A stretch of DNA of 64,000 nucleotides from JBAYJC01 sp041665285 (GCA_041665285.1 JBAYJC010000004.1:1-64000), one strand, 5' to 3'; shown: positions 43,981 to 53,139, numbered from the stretch's first letter. Made by a program: numbers and translations. The notes: generated by a model from the letters alone, not told the origin.

Positions 43981-45234
43981 TTAGAGTAATGAATCTTGCC
44001 GTGGCGCGCTCTCCTGCCCTCCCAGACCCGTGACTCGTGTATCCACTACGCCGTCTTTTAAGCGTACGCGCAATGCATCACCCACGGCAAGCCCTATGAC
44101 AGACGTTCTGGGCGCGCCCGTCTTCTGATCCAATACAATCGCATAGCCGCGACGGAGAACCGCAGAAGGATCAAGGGAACGAAGGAGACGTTCCGTAGAT
44201 GTCAGTCTGTCTTGCCAGGTGATAAGCCAGCGATCTACAGACTCATCCAATCGCGTGTGTGCATGAGCAAATCGCTCGCTAACCGTTTGCGCCCAACGCA
44301 TAGCCGCGTCCAATGCGTGATCTGCGCGACGTGACCACTCCTCCATCCAACGCAGAAGCCGCTCTTCCACGGCTCGTTCTTGTTGCGCGATCTCAAACAG
44401 CACATCCTCACGATCTGGCACCAGCCGCCGCGCGCAATCCGTGGGTGTGGAGCCGCGCACATCTGCCGCCTCTTCTGCGAACGTCAAATCGCGTTCATGA
44501 CCAATACCAACGAGCGTCGGGATGCGCGACGCATGAATGGCCCGCACAACTCGTTCATCATTAAACGCCATCAACTCCTCCAAAGACCCACCGCCACGCG
44601 TGAGCACAAGGGCGTCGTAACGAGACCGGGCTCCCACCCCCTCCACCTCCCCCTCCGAGAGGGGGAGAGCCTTTTCATTCGCGCGCTCAATCGCTCTTAC
44701 GATGGATTCTGGCGCTGACTCGCCCTGCACGAGAACATGGTACACATCGACTTCCAATCCACGCCAACGCTCGTGCAAAATGCGGATGAAGTCGCCGTAG
44801 GCCGCGCTTTCTCGCGAAGCAACGAGCGCAATACGCTTGGGGAAGCGCGGAAGCTCGCGTTTGCGTGAAGGGTCAAACAATCCTTCAGCCTCCAGTTTTT
44901 GATGAAGAAGCGCGAGTGCTTTTCGCAAACTCCCCTCGCCTACAAGCTCAATACGTTCCACGCTAAAAGAAAACTTGCCGTATTTGGGATACACGCGTGG
45001 ATACCCAAAGACACGCACACGCATCCCATCCTGCAGAGGCACGCCAAGTTTTGCGTACACCATGAAGGCAGAAACCATGCTTTGATCGTCCTTCAAGTTG
45101 AAATTAACCCATTGTCCTTGCGATACTTTGAATTCCGCGACTTCGCCCTCTATCGCCACAAGCGAAGAATCCCAAATCGCCTTGAACGTCTCATTCAAAA
45201 ACGTAATAAACTCGCTGACTGTCATCAGTTGCAT
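43981..45234 (-). CDS. xseA: Exodeoxyribonuclease VII large subunit with repeat-encoded insertion
   Basis: 417 residues from the ATG at 45234 (MQLMTVSEFITFLNETF). OB-fold (SLVAIEGEVAEFKVSQGQWVNFNLKD), catalytic core (FPKRIALVASRESAAYGDFIRILHERW; VLTRGGGSLEELMAFNDERVVRAIHASRIPTLVGIGHERDLTFAEEAADVRGSTPT) and a C-terminal coiled coil. Between the conserved RANE and the strand before RGGGS there is an extra stretch of about 15 residues (LPLSEGEVEGVGARS). It is encoded by a copy of a dispersed intergenic palindromic repeat at 44627-44671, which keeps the frame. Confidence 0.95.
   Translation of the reverse strand: MQLMTVSEFITFLNETFKAIWDSSLVAIEGEVAEFKVSQGQWVNFNLKDDQSMVSAFMVYAKLGVPLQDGMRVRVFGYPRVYPKYGKFSFSVERIELVGEGSLRKALALLHQKLEAEGLFDPSRKRELPRFPKRIALVASRESAAYGDFIRILHERWRGLEVDVYHVLVQGESAPESIVRAIERANEKALPLSEGEVEGVGARSRYDALVLTRGGGSLEELMAFNDERVVRAIHASRIPTLVGIGHERDLTFAEEAADVRGSTPTDCARRLVPDREDVLFEIAQQERAVEERLLRWMEEWSRRADHALDAAMRWAQTVSERFAHAHTRLDESVDRWLITWQDRLTSTERLLRSLDPSAVLRRGYAIVLDQKTGAPRTSVIGLAVGDALRVRLKDGVVDTRVTGLGGQESAPRQDSLL
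44627..44671. repeat. Dispersed palindromic repeat inside xseA
   Basis: GGGCTCCCACC...CCCCCTCC GAGAGGGGGAGAG shares the GGGCTCCCACC flank and the CCTCTCC/GGAGAGG palindrome with the intergenic copy at 23181-23230. It sits in frame inside a conserved gene. Confidence 0.68.
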
Positions 45235-45277
45235 GGACGAAATACTACCTTGTTCGATCTCATTCCCGCAAGCAACC

Positions 45278-45952
45278 TCACCGCCTCCCTTCCCATTCTG
45301 CGTAAAACTGCTCCAGAAACTGCTCGAGGTATGCATGACGTTGCTCCGCAAGACGCTTCCCTGCGCTTGTATGCAAGCGATCCTTCATGAGAAGAAGCTT
45401 CTCGTAAAAGTGATGAATGGTGGATGCACTTCGTTTTTTATACGCTTCAACCGTCGCATGAAACTCAGCCGTCTGTTCCGGATCATAAATCGGGCGTCCT
45501 CGATGGCCTCCGTATGCAAATGCGCGCGCAATCCCAATCGCGCCAATCGCGTCCAATCGATCTGCATCTTGGACGCATTTGCCCTCGATGGTCGACATCT
45601 CATCTGCTACGCCTGCGCCCTTAAAAGAAACATGGCGCACAATATCGCACACGCGGTCCACGACGGTCGCTTCTGCCTGCTGACTTTCTAACCAAACACG
45701 CGATACGCGAGCGCCTGCCTCAAAATCACCATTATGGAACTTCCAATCTGCAATATCATGAAGCAATGCGCTGAGTTCAACGATCACGACGTCAGCATCC
45801 TCTTCTCGCGCGATCAGAACAGCCGTGTTGCGAACCCGATCCACATGCCACCAATCATGCCCCGTACCCTCTTGTTCCATGAGAGAACGAACATGCGCCC
45901 TCGTCGCAGAGACGAGCGATTCCTGCATGGACATGGACATAGTCATAATCAA
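45278..45952 (-). CDS. HD-domain phosphohydrolase
   Basis: 224 residues; several Met codons at the N-terminus make the exact start uncertain (MSMQESLV is also possible). HD motifs: H in GHDWWHVDRVRNTA, the HD pair in LSALLHDIADWKF, and DADRLDAIGAIGIARAFAYGG. Similar to YedJ/YfbR-type HD proteins with uncertain nucleotide substrates. It overlaps the kinase-like gene upstream by 4 bases. Confidence 0.88.
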   Translation of the reverse strand: MIMTMSMSMQESLVSATRAHVRSLMEQEGTGHDWWHVDRVRNTAVLIAREEDADVVIVELSALLHDIADWKFHNGDFEAGARVSRVWLESQQAEATVVDRVCDIVRHVSFKGAGVADEMSTIEGKCVQDADRLDAIGAIGIARAFAYGGHRGRPIYDPEQTAEFHATVEAYKKRSASTIHHFYEKLLLMKDRLHTSAGKRLAEQRHAYLEQFLEQFYAEWEGRR

Positions 45953-47553
45953 GCAAGAAATCCAGGGCGCGTTTGCTCCTCTTCTTCTGCCGTTGGTTTT
46001 CTCTTGGTCTTTTCCGCTTCGGCAACAGGCTTGGCTTGTTGCGGGATCGTATCAAAACCAGGAATAGCCTGCATGGTCGTATCAAGCTCTCTCGACGGAG
46101 CAACCATGGTCTCTAATCCTCCCACGACCTTGCGATAATTTTGCGCGCGTATTTCCGCGTCTGTAGACGGTGCAGAAGGAATAAGAAGACTCAACACATC
46201 CACCTTGCTTCCTGGTGGTAAAACTGAAATATATTTTTCTTTTTCTGTCACTCCTGCCATCTTCAATAATCCATTTACAATACGCACATAATTCACCACT
46301 AAAAACGCCTGCCGGTGAATTTGTAGCTTTTCTTCCGGTGTCACAAGTCCAGGAATACCGAGACGAATGCCAGAAGTACGGAACTCTTCCAAAATCTTGG
46401 GCATGCCCGCAGGAAGCGGATCAATCAAGTGATAGGTCCACTGTTCTTTATCCGTGGATGTTTCTCCTGCTTTTGGCGCGATTTTTTCTTTGTTGAAGAC
46501 AATATTATCTGCACCTTGAAAATCGAGGATCTCTCCTGTTGTGTTGGAAAACTTTGCCGCGCGTTCTGCAAATTCACGAACAGCTTTCATAAGCCCTGGA
46601 TCTTGGCGCGCCTTTTCTACCAGCGTGCTCATGGCCTTATGATGCACAACCTCTTCGTATTCCTCCGGCAAGATCTCTGCCTGTGAGGCCGCCTCACCAC
46701 TCATGAGCGCATCCGTGACTTTACGATAAAGCGCCTGCGCATTCGGGTCTGCGGACAGTCTCAAAAAACCAATGCCAGGCGCCTCCACCTGCGCGCCGTG
46801 CACGGGGATGAACTTTACGCGATCCAACTCCTCTTGCGAGGCCTGAATGTCCTCCCATGCTCTCCTGCCTGGAGTAGGATGATACTTTTCCTCAGGCGTA
46901 TAGGCATCCAGCACGTCTGTTTTCCGTTGCACAGCGACGACGGCATACACTTCATTTGGAACGTCCTGTGCTGTAATCGCGGTCTCTGCGCGACCTTCTG
47001 CCCCTTGCGTGACCTTTCTCAAAGAGGTGTTGTAATCCGGAGCAACTTCTTCAATCAGTTTTTGTTTCATTTCTGGTGTAATAGGCACCTTGACCATGCC
47101 ACGTTTTTCCACAAGCACATGATCTGTGCCCATCACGGCACGTAATTGCTGAAAACGCTGCTTATCCTGGGCCATGACCTCTGTGCCATACGCCTCTATG
47201 CCGGGAGAGAGTTGATCAAGCGGCAATCCATGTTCCGCATTCCACGCCATCATCTTGACCATGGCCACCTTATCCACCTTTACCACGACTTCCGGCGCCT
47301 TCTTTTCTTCGGTAAGAGGAGCCTCTGCCGTACGGGTCGGCAAAACGCTATACACCCACTGTTGCGCACCTTCTCCAAGAGGCAACGGCTTAGCCCTCTC
47401 CATCAATGCCGCCAGTTTTGGATCTGTGGTTGGAGTCTTGCGTACATCAAAGGCCGCAAACTTCGGACGCGTGAGACGCTGTTCTGTATTCATCTGCTCC
47501 GTTGCTGGTGGCTGTTGGCGCTCTGACAATGCTTGCGGAAGTGTTTCTTCCAT
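45949..47553 (-). CDS. Kinase-like-fold protein, paralogue of the gene at 1-997
   Basis: 534 residues from the ATG at 47553. GEGAQQWVYSV (60-70) with VVVKV (K92) is like a kinase glycine loop and lysine; TGEILDFQGADNIVF (339-353) and YHLIDPL (374-380) are like the catalytic loop (D-x4-N) and metal-binding Asp of the APH/kinase fold. A long insert lies between the lobes, and the tail is charged and low complexity (AEKTKRKPTAEEEEQTRP). The signature TG-x-(I/V)-L-D-(F/L)-x-G-x-D-N is shared with the protein at 1-997. I know no named family; kinase activity is inference. Confidence 0.75.
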   Translation of the reverse strand: MEETLPQALSERQQPPATEQMNTEQRLTRPKFAAFDVRKTPTTDPKLAALMERAKPLPLGEGAQQWVYSVLPTRTAEAPLTEEKKAPEVVVKVDKVAMVKMMAWNAEHGLPLDQLSPGIEAYGTEVMAQDKQRFQQLRAVMGTDHVLVEKRGMVKVPITPEMKQKLIEEVAPDYNTSLRKVTQGAEGRAETAITAQDVPNEVYAVVAVQRKTDVLDAYTPEEKYHPTPGRRAWEDIQASQEELDRVKFIPVHGAQVEAPGIGFLRLSADPNAQALYRKVTDALMSGEAASQAEILPEEYEEVVHHKAMSTLVEKARQDPGLMKAVREFAERAAKFSNTTGEILDFQGADNIVFNKEKIAPKAGETSTDKEQWTYHLIDPLPAGMPKILEEFRTSGIRLGIPGLVTPEEKLQIHRQAFLVVNYVRIVNGLLKMAGVTEKEKYISVLPPGSKVDVLSLLIPSAPSTDAEIRAQNYRKVVGGLETMVAPSRELDTTMQAIPGFDTIPQQAKPVAEAEKTKRKPTAEEEEQTRPGFLA

Positions 47554-47656
47554 ATCATGAGTGGATAGTATACAAATGCCCATCAATTATGCCTTACCCA
47601 ACACGAATATGCACGATGGTACACCGCGCGCTCCTCCCCGCAAAGGACATGTTTCA

Positions 47657-48757
47657 TCAAAAGACCATGGTCCCGGTTGCTACGCCCGCGCGCAAACCCT
47701 CATCCGAAATCTCTGCGAGCGCATTGAGCCGCTGTTGTCGTTCTTTGCCCTCAACAAGCGTGGGCTGGCTGGCAGGAATACGCACAGGAACCGGTTCGAG
47801 CATGACTTCATCGCCATCAAACGTCAAAACTACAGCAAGACCTTCTTGTGTTTCGCGCGAAAAATATTGATCAAAGACAAAGTTTCCTAATGACCACGCA
47901 ATAGGTTTGCCTTTATACACAGAAAAGCCCTGCACCCAATGCGGATGGCCTCCAATGACCGCGTCAGCGCCGTGATCAATAAACCAATGGCCCAACTCCA
48001 CCACGCCTGGATCTGGTCGGTCGTGGTATTCCGAGCCCCAATGTGGAAGCACGATCACGCGATCGGCTTGGGCTCGTGCTGTTGCCATAACTTGTGTTGC
48101 CGCAGAACGATCCAGAACGTTGTCCGTTGTGTTGAATCCAAGAAATGCGATACGGACACCGTTCACCGTTGTTGTCGCAAGAGCCAGAGCGTCATCGCGT
48201 ACCTGATGGCCAAACACTAGGAAACCCGCCTCGCGCAAACGACGCACAGAATCTTCATATCCCGCGTTTCCTTGATCAAGCGCATGGTTGTTCGCTTGAG
48301 ACAACACGTCCAAGCCTGTAGCTTTCAACGCAGGAATAACCGCTGGATCAAATTGAAAATCAATAGACTTTACAGGAGGACGAAGCTGATCCGTGACCGG
48401 CCCCTCCAAATTTCCAATAGCCAAATCAAACGTATCAAACCAACCAGAGGGTAATTTCGCAAAGGGATACCCTCGATCCTTGGCCCGAAGAGATACGGCC
48501 TCCACGTTACGATCTAGCATCATGTCCCCAATAAACAACAGTCGCACACGTGTAGATGTGACGATGGCTGTTTCTAAGCCAGATTCCGTTCGCCAAGGCA
48601 AAAGATACCGTGAAACCGTAGGACGCGGAACGTTTGCGAGAGGCGCTATTTTATTGATGGGTCGTGGCCAAAAAATACCGAGAGCAAATAGCAACGCCAC
48701 TCCAAGCCCAAAACTCAGCAAAAAGACTCGTATGACGCGACCCGTAAGCAACGGCAT
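47657..48757 (-). CDS. CapA-like (poly-gamma-glutamate synthesis) metallophosphatase-fold protein
   Basis: 366 residues with an N-terminal signal anchor (FLLSFGLGVALLFALGIFW). The CapA domain is clear: LLFIGDMMLDRNVE, FDLAIGNLEGPVTD, LSQANNHALDQGNAGYEDSVRRLREAG, FLGFNT, VIVLPHWGSEYHDRPDPGV and GADAVIGGHPHWVQGF. The fold is that of binuclear metal phosphoesterases; the physiological substrate of most members is unknown. The gene starts 1 base before the stop of the GerMN protein. Confidence 0.92.
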   Translation of the reverse strand: MPLLTGRVIRVFLLSFGLGVALLFALGIFWPRPINKIAPLANVPRPTVSRYLLPWRTESGLETAIVTSTRVRLLFIGDMMLDRNVEAVSLRAKDRGYPFAKLPSGWFDTFDLAIGNLEGPVTDQLRPPVKSIDFQFDPAVIPALKATGLDVLSQANNHALDQGNAGYEDSVRRLREAGFLVFGHQVRDDALALATTTVNGVRIAFLGFNTTDNVLDRSAATQVMATARAQADRVIVLPHWGSEYHDRPDPGVVELGHWFIDHGADAVIGGHPHWVQGFSVYKGKPIAWSLGNFVFDQYFSRETQEGLAVVLTFDGDEVMLEPVPVRIPASQPTLVEGKERQQRLNALAEISDEGLRAGVATGTMVF

Positions 48758-48758
48758 A

Positions 48759-49724
48759 TTACGGTTGCAATGTTTCCTCTGGCGATTTGCCCTCCACAGA
48801 GATTACGACATTTTTTACACCCGGAAACTGTTTGAGTGTTGCCTCAATTTGCGCACGTACCGCAGACACATGACAGGATCCGCCGCCTGCGTCCAATTTC
48901 TGAGAAAACTCTGCGGTTGCCGTGCCGTTTGCCACCACGAGTGAGATGAGTTTTGTCCCCTCAGGAATCTGCGTGGCTCGTGTATCCGTGGCTAACGGCG
49001 AACTGGATTCATCCTGCAATAATCGTCGCAGGGTGGACTCCATCGGAAGTTTTGTTTGCGGTATTGTCACGGTAACAGGGACGGTCTTCGAACAATCGCT
49101 GGTTTCCGCGGAGGCGAGGTCAGAAAGGAAAATCTTTGTGGTGCGTGTTTGCGTTGGTAAAAGGACGGGAATGCGCAGGACATGCGTCGGTGACCCATCT
49201 TTTGGTGATGGCTCAAACAATACGAGCGTGGCTTTTGCTGGAAGTTTTGCGTTGATCCATGGGAGAAATGCCCGAATCTGAAACGGTCCTGGCTGACCCA
49301 TATCAGGCGCATCTGTCGGAACGCCTTCCACATCAATAAGTGTCGCTTCCATGCCAGAAGCGTCATACACCAATTGCCACGCAAAACGACTTTCCCACGC
49401 AATGGCCGTGCCCGTCACCATGATCGGATCAGCCATCTGCCGGTTGAGATAGGAAGTATCCACGCAAATAGCATTCTCTGCATCACAAATGGTGCCCGTA
49501 GGACGTGCGCGCAAAACAAAAGCAGGATCGCCTTTTTCTTCTGGTAAAACCTCTTCTTCCACAGGAGCCGGCTCAACCACCTGCGCTCCACCGTTATTCA
49601 CAATCACGAGCGGCGTTGGAGGCACGCTCTTTGGCAGAGGAAGCTTTTTCCACACAACAACAAGCCCAACAGACAAACCAACCACCGCAAGAAAAAAGAG
49701 TAATAGGCGCATTTTCATAATCAA
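48759..49724 (-). CDS. Gmad2-GerMN domain surface protein
   Basis: 321 residues. Signal anchor (LLLFFLAVVGLSVGLVVVW), then an immunoglobulin-like Gmad2 domain (ADPIMVTGTAIAWESRFAWQLVYDASG, GPFQIRAFLPW) and a GerMN domain (MESTLRRLLQDESSSPLATDTRATQIPEGTKLISLVVANGTATAEFS). Extracellular; related pairs occur in spore and cell-wall proteins. It overlaps the C39 peptidase gene by 4 bases. Confidence 0.86.
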   Translation of the reverse strand: MIMKMRLLLFFLAVVGLSVGLVVVWKKLPLPKSVPPTPLVIVNNGGAQVVEPAPVEEEVLPEEKGDPAFVLRARPTGTICDAENAICVDTSYLNRQMADPIMVTGTAIAWESRFAWQLVYDASGMEATLIDVEGVPTDAPDMGQPGPFQIRAFLPWINAKLPAKATLVLFEPSPKDGSPTHVLRIPVLLPTQTRTTKIFLSDLASAETSDCSKTVPVTVTIPQTKLPMESTLRRLLQDESSSPLATDTRATQIPEGTKLISLVVANGTATAEFSQKLDAGGGSCHVSAVRAQIEATLKQFPGVKNVVISVEGKSPEETLQP

Positions 49725-50599
49725 GAAGGCATGACAACGATCATAAGTTTTTTTCCATTCTGCACATCACCACCATTCAAATCATGAATGGCATTCATGA
49801 GTACGCGTTCTGTATACACATAATCCGCACCTTTTCGCGTGCCCGGATCGTTCGTGATAAAACGACCGTCTTTCAGATATCCTTTGATCACAAGCATGTG
49901 GTATTTGGGGCCGCCGTTGCGAAAATTGGGATTGCCCAGCGCTTTGCCATAGGCAGGCACAATCACAGGGTAACCACGGGCAAGGATCTTTTTGATGTCA
50001 CTCGCCTCTGCGATTGGAAGGACCTGCACGTTCTTATACCCATATTGCAGGCGTAAAATCGCGGCGGTCTCTTCTGCGGTGATGTCTTGTCTTCCGTCCA
50101 CAAAGGTCTCCTCAAAGGCCACGACGTTTAAAATAGCCGCATCACCTTCTTCGGAAGAAATCCGCGTCTGACCACGATAAAATGCATCCACCATGATCAT
50201 GGATGCCTCTTCGCACGCTTCTTGATACGGATCGCTCCAATCACCTGTTGGCGCTTGGCTCAAAAAGGGAACGGCCAAGTTCACCTCTTGTGACAGAGGA
50301 GCTTCTACTATCGGAGGTTTTTCTCCAGGCTGTATGATTGGTTTTTCTTGTGTAGACGGCGCAACAACCGGCGTTGGAGTAGGCGGTTTCTCCTCAGATG
50401 ATGTGGGCGCGCTGAGCGTCGGCAAGGAAGAGGTTGCACGCGGAACAAACACCATGGGTGTTGGAACGACGGGTTTTACTAAAAGGTCTTTCCAATCCCG
50501 AATAACACCTCGGAACATCCAGCCTGCAACGCCAACAAGAGCCACTATCCCGAGGATGATCACTGCTTGACGTACAGAAAAACCAGGGCGTTTTCTCAT
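49721..50599 (-). CDS. C39-like cysteine peptidase, exported
   Basis: 292 residues. N-terminal transmembrane helix (AVIILGIVALVGVAGWMF), Pro/Thr/Ser-rich linker, then a Peptidase_C39_2 domain: VPFLSQAPTGDWSDPYQEACEEASMIM (catalytic Cys), KYHMLVIKGY (His) and ITNDPG (Asp/Asn). Probably cleaves a surface or cell-wall peptide outside the membrane. Confidence 0.88.
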   Translation of the reverse strand: MRKRPGFSVRQAVIILGIVALVGVAGWMFRGVIRDWKDLLVKPVVPTPMVFVPRATSSLPTLSAPTSSEEKPPTPTPVVAPSTQEKPIIQPGEKPPIVEAPLSQEVNLAVPFLSQAPTGDWSDPYQEACEEASMIMVDAFYRGQTRISSEEGDAAILNVVAFEETFVDGRQDITAEETAAILRLQYGYKNVQVLPIAEASDIKKILARGYPVIVPAYGKALGNPNFRNGGPKYHMLVIKGYLKDGRFITNDPGTRKGADYVYTERVLMNAIHDLNGGDVQNGKKLMIVVMPS

Positions 50600-50637
50600 G
50601 CCCTGATCTTAGCGCGATTTTTGTGTTTCGACAATGA

Positions 50638-51294
50638 CTACTCAACCTCCACGCTTGTCATTTTCACCTCCGTCAAAGGACGATCACTGCGGTCGCGGCT
50701 CACGTCTGCGATCTGATGCGCGACATCTAACCCCTCAACAACTTTTCCAAAAATCGAATAGTCCGGAGGAAGTGGGTAATTGGCAACCATGATGAAGAAC
50801 TGGGAGCCATTTGTATCTCGTCCGGCATTTGCCATGGCAATCACACCGTCGTCATACGAAGTGTGTACTGGGTCATTCTCAAACTCATATCCTGGACCAC
50901 CTGTCCCTGTTCCACGCGGATCGCCGCCCTGGATCATGAACCCTGGGATCACGCGATGAAAGATCGTGCCATTGTAAAAACCTTGCTTGACGAGATAGAC
51001 AAAATTGGAAGCGGCGTTTGGCCCCTGGCTCGAATCAATCTGTACCACGATCTCACCAAGTGTTGTTTTGATGCGTACTTTTTTATTGACCTCTTCAGCA
51101 GGAAGCACTCCAGGAAACGCGAGAGAGTTCGATGGCATAATCGTAGAAATTTGCGGTGAAGATTCAGGAATAGGCTGTACAGGCTTTGGAGTCGGCGTGG
51201 AAACGGGCGTAGCTGAGGCAGACGGGCCGCAACCCGCTCCGAGGAGCGTCATGAGCGCAAGACCGCTCATGAGAAAAGAAACGTGATGAGACAT
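50638..51294 (-). CDS. Cyclophilin-type peptidyl-prolyl isomerase lipoprotein
   Basis: 218 residues from the ATG at 51294. Lipobox LLGAGC in the signal peptide, a Thr/Pro linker, then the cyclophilin domain with FHRVIPGFMIQGGDPRGTG (active Arg), GVIAMANAGRDTNGSQFFI and the closing VVEGLDVAHQI. It catalyses proline isomerisation in exported proteins. Confidence 0.95.
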   Translation of the reverse strand: MSHHVSFLMSGLALMTLLGAGCGPSASATPVSTPTPKPVQPIPESSPQISTIMPSNSLAFPGVLPAEEVNKKVRIKTTLGEIVVQIDSSQGPNAASNFVYLVKQGFYNGTIFHRVIPGFMIQGGDPRGTGTGGPGYEFENDPVHTSYDDGVIAMANAGRDTNGSQFFIMVANYPLPPDYSIFGKVVEGLDVAHQIADVSRDRSDRPLTEVKMTSVEVE

Positions 51295-51383
51295 AAAGAT
51301 AGCAAGAAAGAACAGTGCAACCATCATACACATCCCTTTTGCGATCGTCGAGAGTTACTCCCCTGACCGTCAGTACTTCCGCT

Positions 51384-52349
51384 CTAGATCAACGCCTGTC
51401 GGACGCTCGCGATCACGCGTGCTGGCTCGCGCCACGATGCAGGAATACGAGCAAGATCAAATCGCACAGGATCAATTTCCTTTGAAAGATCCACACCTCG
51501 TTCATTACGCGCCTTGATGAGATACGCTCTGCTTTCAAGAGGTAACCAGGCAGAATGCACCATGACAGCCTTGCCCTTCCCCTGCGCGACAAGCTCTTTT
51601 GCGACTGTCCTCGCGAGCCAAGCGCCGATATTCGTGGGATGACTCGCGTGCCTCCCTACGCCAGATGGAGAGGCCGGAAGCGCCGTGCCATATTGATCAA
51701 GCGCAGAGGTGACGCCAGAAGAACCAATGCGCATCGCGAGACCTGCGGCGACTTCAGCGCCCGCGACATTCACGCGGACATCTACCTGCGCCAAGACACT
51801 CGTCAGACGCGTTTTGATATTTTCCCGCACGGTCGTCACATCCACAGACTCATTATGTTCTGCTCGCACAAGCACGAGCGGGTTTGGTCGATGATCTTCC
51901 ACCATCACATCTACGTCCGACCCCAGCCAAAACCATTCCGGATCTTGCGTACGCAACCGTTCCAGCTCGTCTGCGGCTCTTCGTGCCAATGCCGCAGACA
52001 AAGGGAGCATCTCCGGTGTTTCATCGGTCGCGTATCCAAACACAGAGATCGGCTCGCGAGCGCCCACATCAGGTGCCCAGGCAGGCGCCATAGGCTCAAA
52101 GGCAATAAACGGCTCTATTCCATCGCTCGCACTATTCAACGCCACCACGCGACGCACAACAGCAGAGACATCAAAATCCGCGGATGATTGCACTTCACCC
52201 GCCACAAACATTACGCCCTGCCCGCCTGTCACGCGCACATTGATACGCGTCGCAGAATCGCGCTTGGCATATTCTTCCACAATCGACGCGGCCACGAGGT
52301 CACACAGCTGATCTGGATGCCCTGGCCCGCGCACACGAGCAAACGCCAT
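51384..52349 (-). CDS. Degenerate S-adenosylmethionine synthetase (MetK) homologue
   Basis: 321 residues from the ATG at 52349. MetK homology runs the whole length: RGPGHPDQLCDLVAASIVEEY (as SEGHPDKICD), VMFVAGEVQSSADFDV, VFGYATDETPEMLPLSAALARR and GVTSALDQYGTAL with the following HPTNIGAWLARTVAKELV. Several catalytic positions are changed. The GAGDQG metal/ATP loop is replaced by VGAREP, the TGRKIIVDTYGG motif reads TSALDQYG (Arg-Lys lost), and SGKDP(S/T)KVDRS reads RHASHPTNIG. The protein is also shorter than the usual 380-400. It is probably a pseudoenzyme or has altered chemistry. Confidence 0.78.
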   Translation of the reverse strand: MAFARVRGPGHPDQLCDLVAASIVEEYAKRDSATRINVRVTGGQGVMFVAGEVQSSADFDVSAVVRRVVALNSASDGIEPFIAFEPMAPAWAPDVGAREPISVFGYATDETPEMLPLSAALARRAADELERLRTQDPEWFWLGSDVDVMVEDHRPNPLVLVRAEHNESVDVTTVRENIKTRLTSVLAQVDVRVNVAGAEVAAGLAMRIGSSGVTSALDQYGTALPASPSGVGRHASHPTNIGAWLARTVAKELVAQGKGKAVMVHSAWLPLESRAYLIKARNERGVDLSKEIDPVRFDLARIPASWREPARVIASVRQALI

Positions 52350-52403
52350 ATCCGAAACGTTAGCGGCTAGGCACGCGACGAGCAAGAGAGCACCTCTTAC
52401 GCG

Positions 52404-52432
52404 TTGACAGTCCGTAAAAATCCCTGTAAACA
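52404..52432 (+). promoter_or_regulatory. Promoter of the 212-residue membrane cassette gene
   Basis: TTGACA (52404-52409), 17-base spacer, TAAACA (52427-52432). It also lies in the upstream region of the divergent MetK-like gene. Confidence 0.75.
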
Positions 52433-52461
52433 AAGGCTACCGTTACCACGAGGAGGCACCC

Positions 52462-53100
52462 ATGACCTGGCGAACAGCCTGTGGTCTCATCTCCTTTATT
52501 CTGTGCCTGTCATCCACGTTTTTCTACATTCGTGGCATGGTGCTCGGGCCCAATCGTCCCAATCGTGCAGGTTGGTGGATCTGGGCCTGTATCGGTCTCA
52601 TTCTCCTGACGAGTAATTACGCAAACGGCGTCCGCGATGGCCTCTGGATGCCAGCCGCAGGTGCTCTGTGTGCCATTGTCACGGCCATATTCTCTCTCAA
52701 ATACGGAGAACCCGGCTGGACGCGAGTAGACTCCTCTTGCGTGCTAGGCGCAGGCATCAGCATCCTCGTATGGGGTGTCACAGGATCTGCTCTGCTTGCG
52801 CTCATCTGCGCGTTGCTCGCGGACTTCATGGGACTCATTCCCATGTTCAGTCATGCCTATCGTAAACCCGACGAAGAGGACAAACCCGCACGGGTTCTCG
52901 CCCTGCTCGCAGCGGTCTTCAACGTGATCGTCATCCAAAGCACTGCCCTCAAGGACCTTGTCTATCCTCTCTACTTCTTCTTCGCTGACGCGGCTATTCT
53001 CGCCCTACTCATCTCCCCTGGGGCGCGCTCCTTGGTCTCTAGGGCAGGCGCGAAAATACTTCACCTCCACGAACGCCTCCAAACCCGCACGCCAACCTAG
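52462..53100 (+). CDS. Orphan cassette membrane protein, six to seven helices
   Basis: 212 residues, strongly hydrophobic, with predicted helices near 6-26, 38-54, 64-80, 92-116, 140-158 and 164-185. The spacing of Pro/Asn/Gly residues is slightly like PQ-loop or SWEET-type transporters, with no firm motif. A GAGGAGG ribosome site and TTGACA/TAAACA promoter lie upstream and an intrinsic terminator overlaps the stop, which marks an autonomous unit. Function unknown. Confidence 0.75.
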   Translation: MTWRTACGLISFILCLSSTFFYIRGMVLGPNRPNRAGWWIWACIGLILLTSNYANGVRDGLWMPAAGALCAIVTAIFSLKYGEPGWTRVDSSCVLGAGISILVWGVTGSALLALICALLADFMGLIPMFSHAYRKPDEEDKPARVLALLAAVFNVIVIQSTALKDLVYPLYFFFADAAILALLISPGARSLVSRAGAKILHLHERLQTRTPT

Positions 53101-53114
53101 CGTGTCTTTTTTTT
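53086..53114 (+). terminator. Terminator of the membrane cassette gene
   Basis: CACGC...GCGTG stem followed by TCTTTTTTTT. Confidence 0.75.
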
Positions 53115-53139
53115 GAACGATACACTTCTCCGTCTTTTG

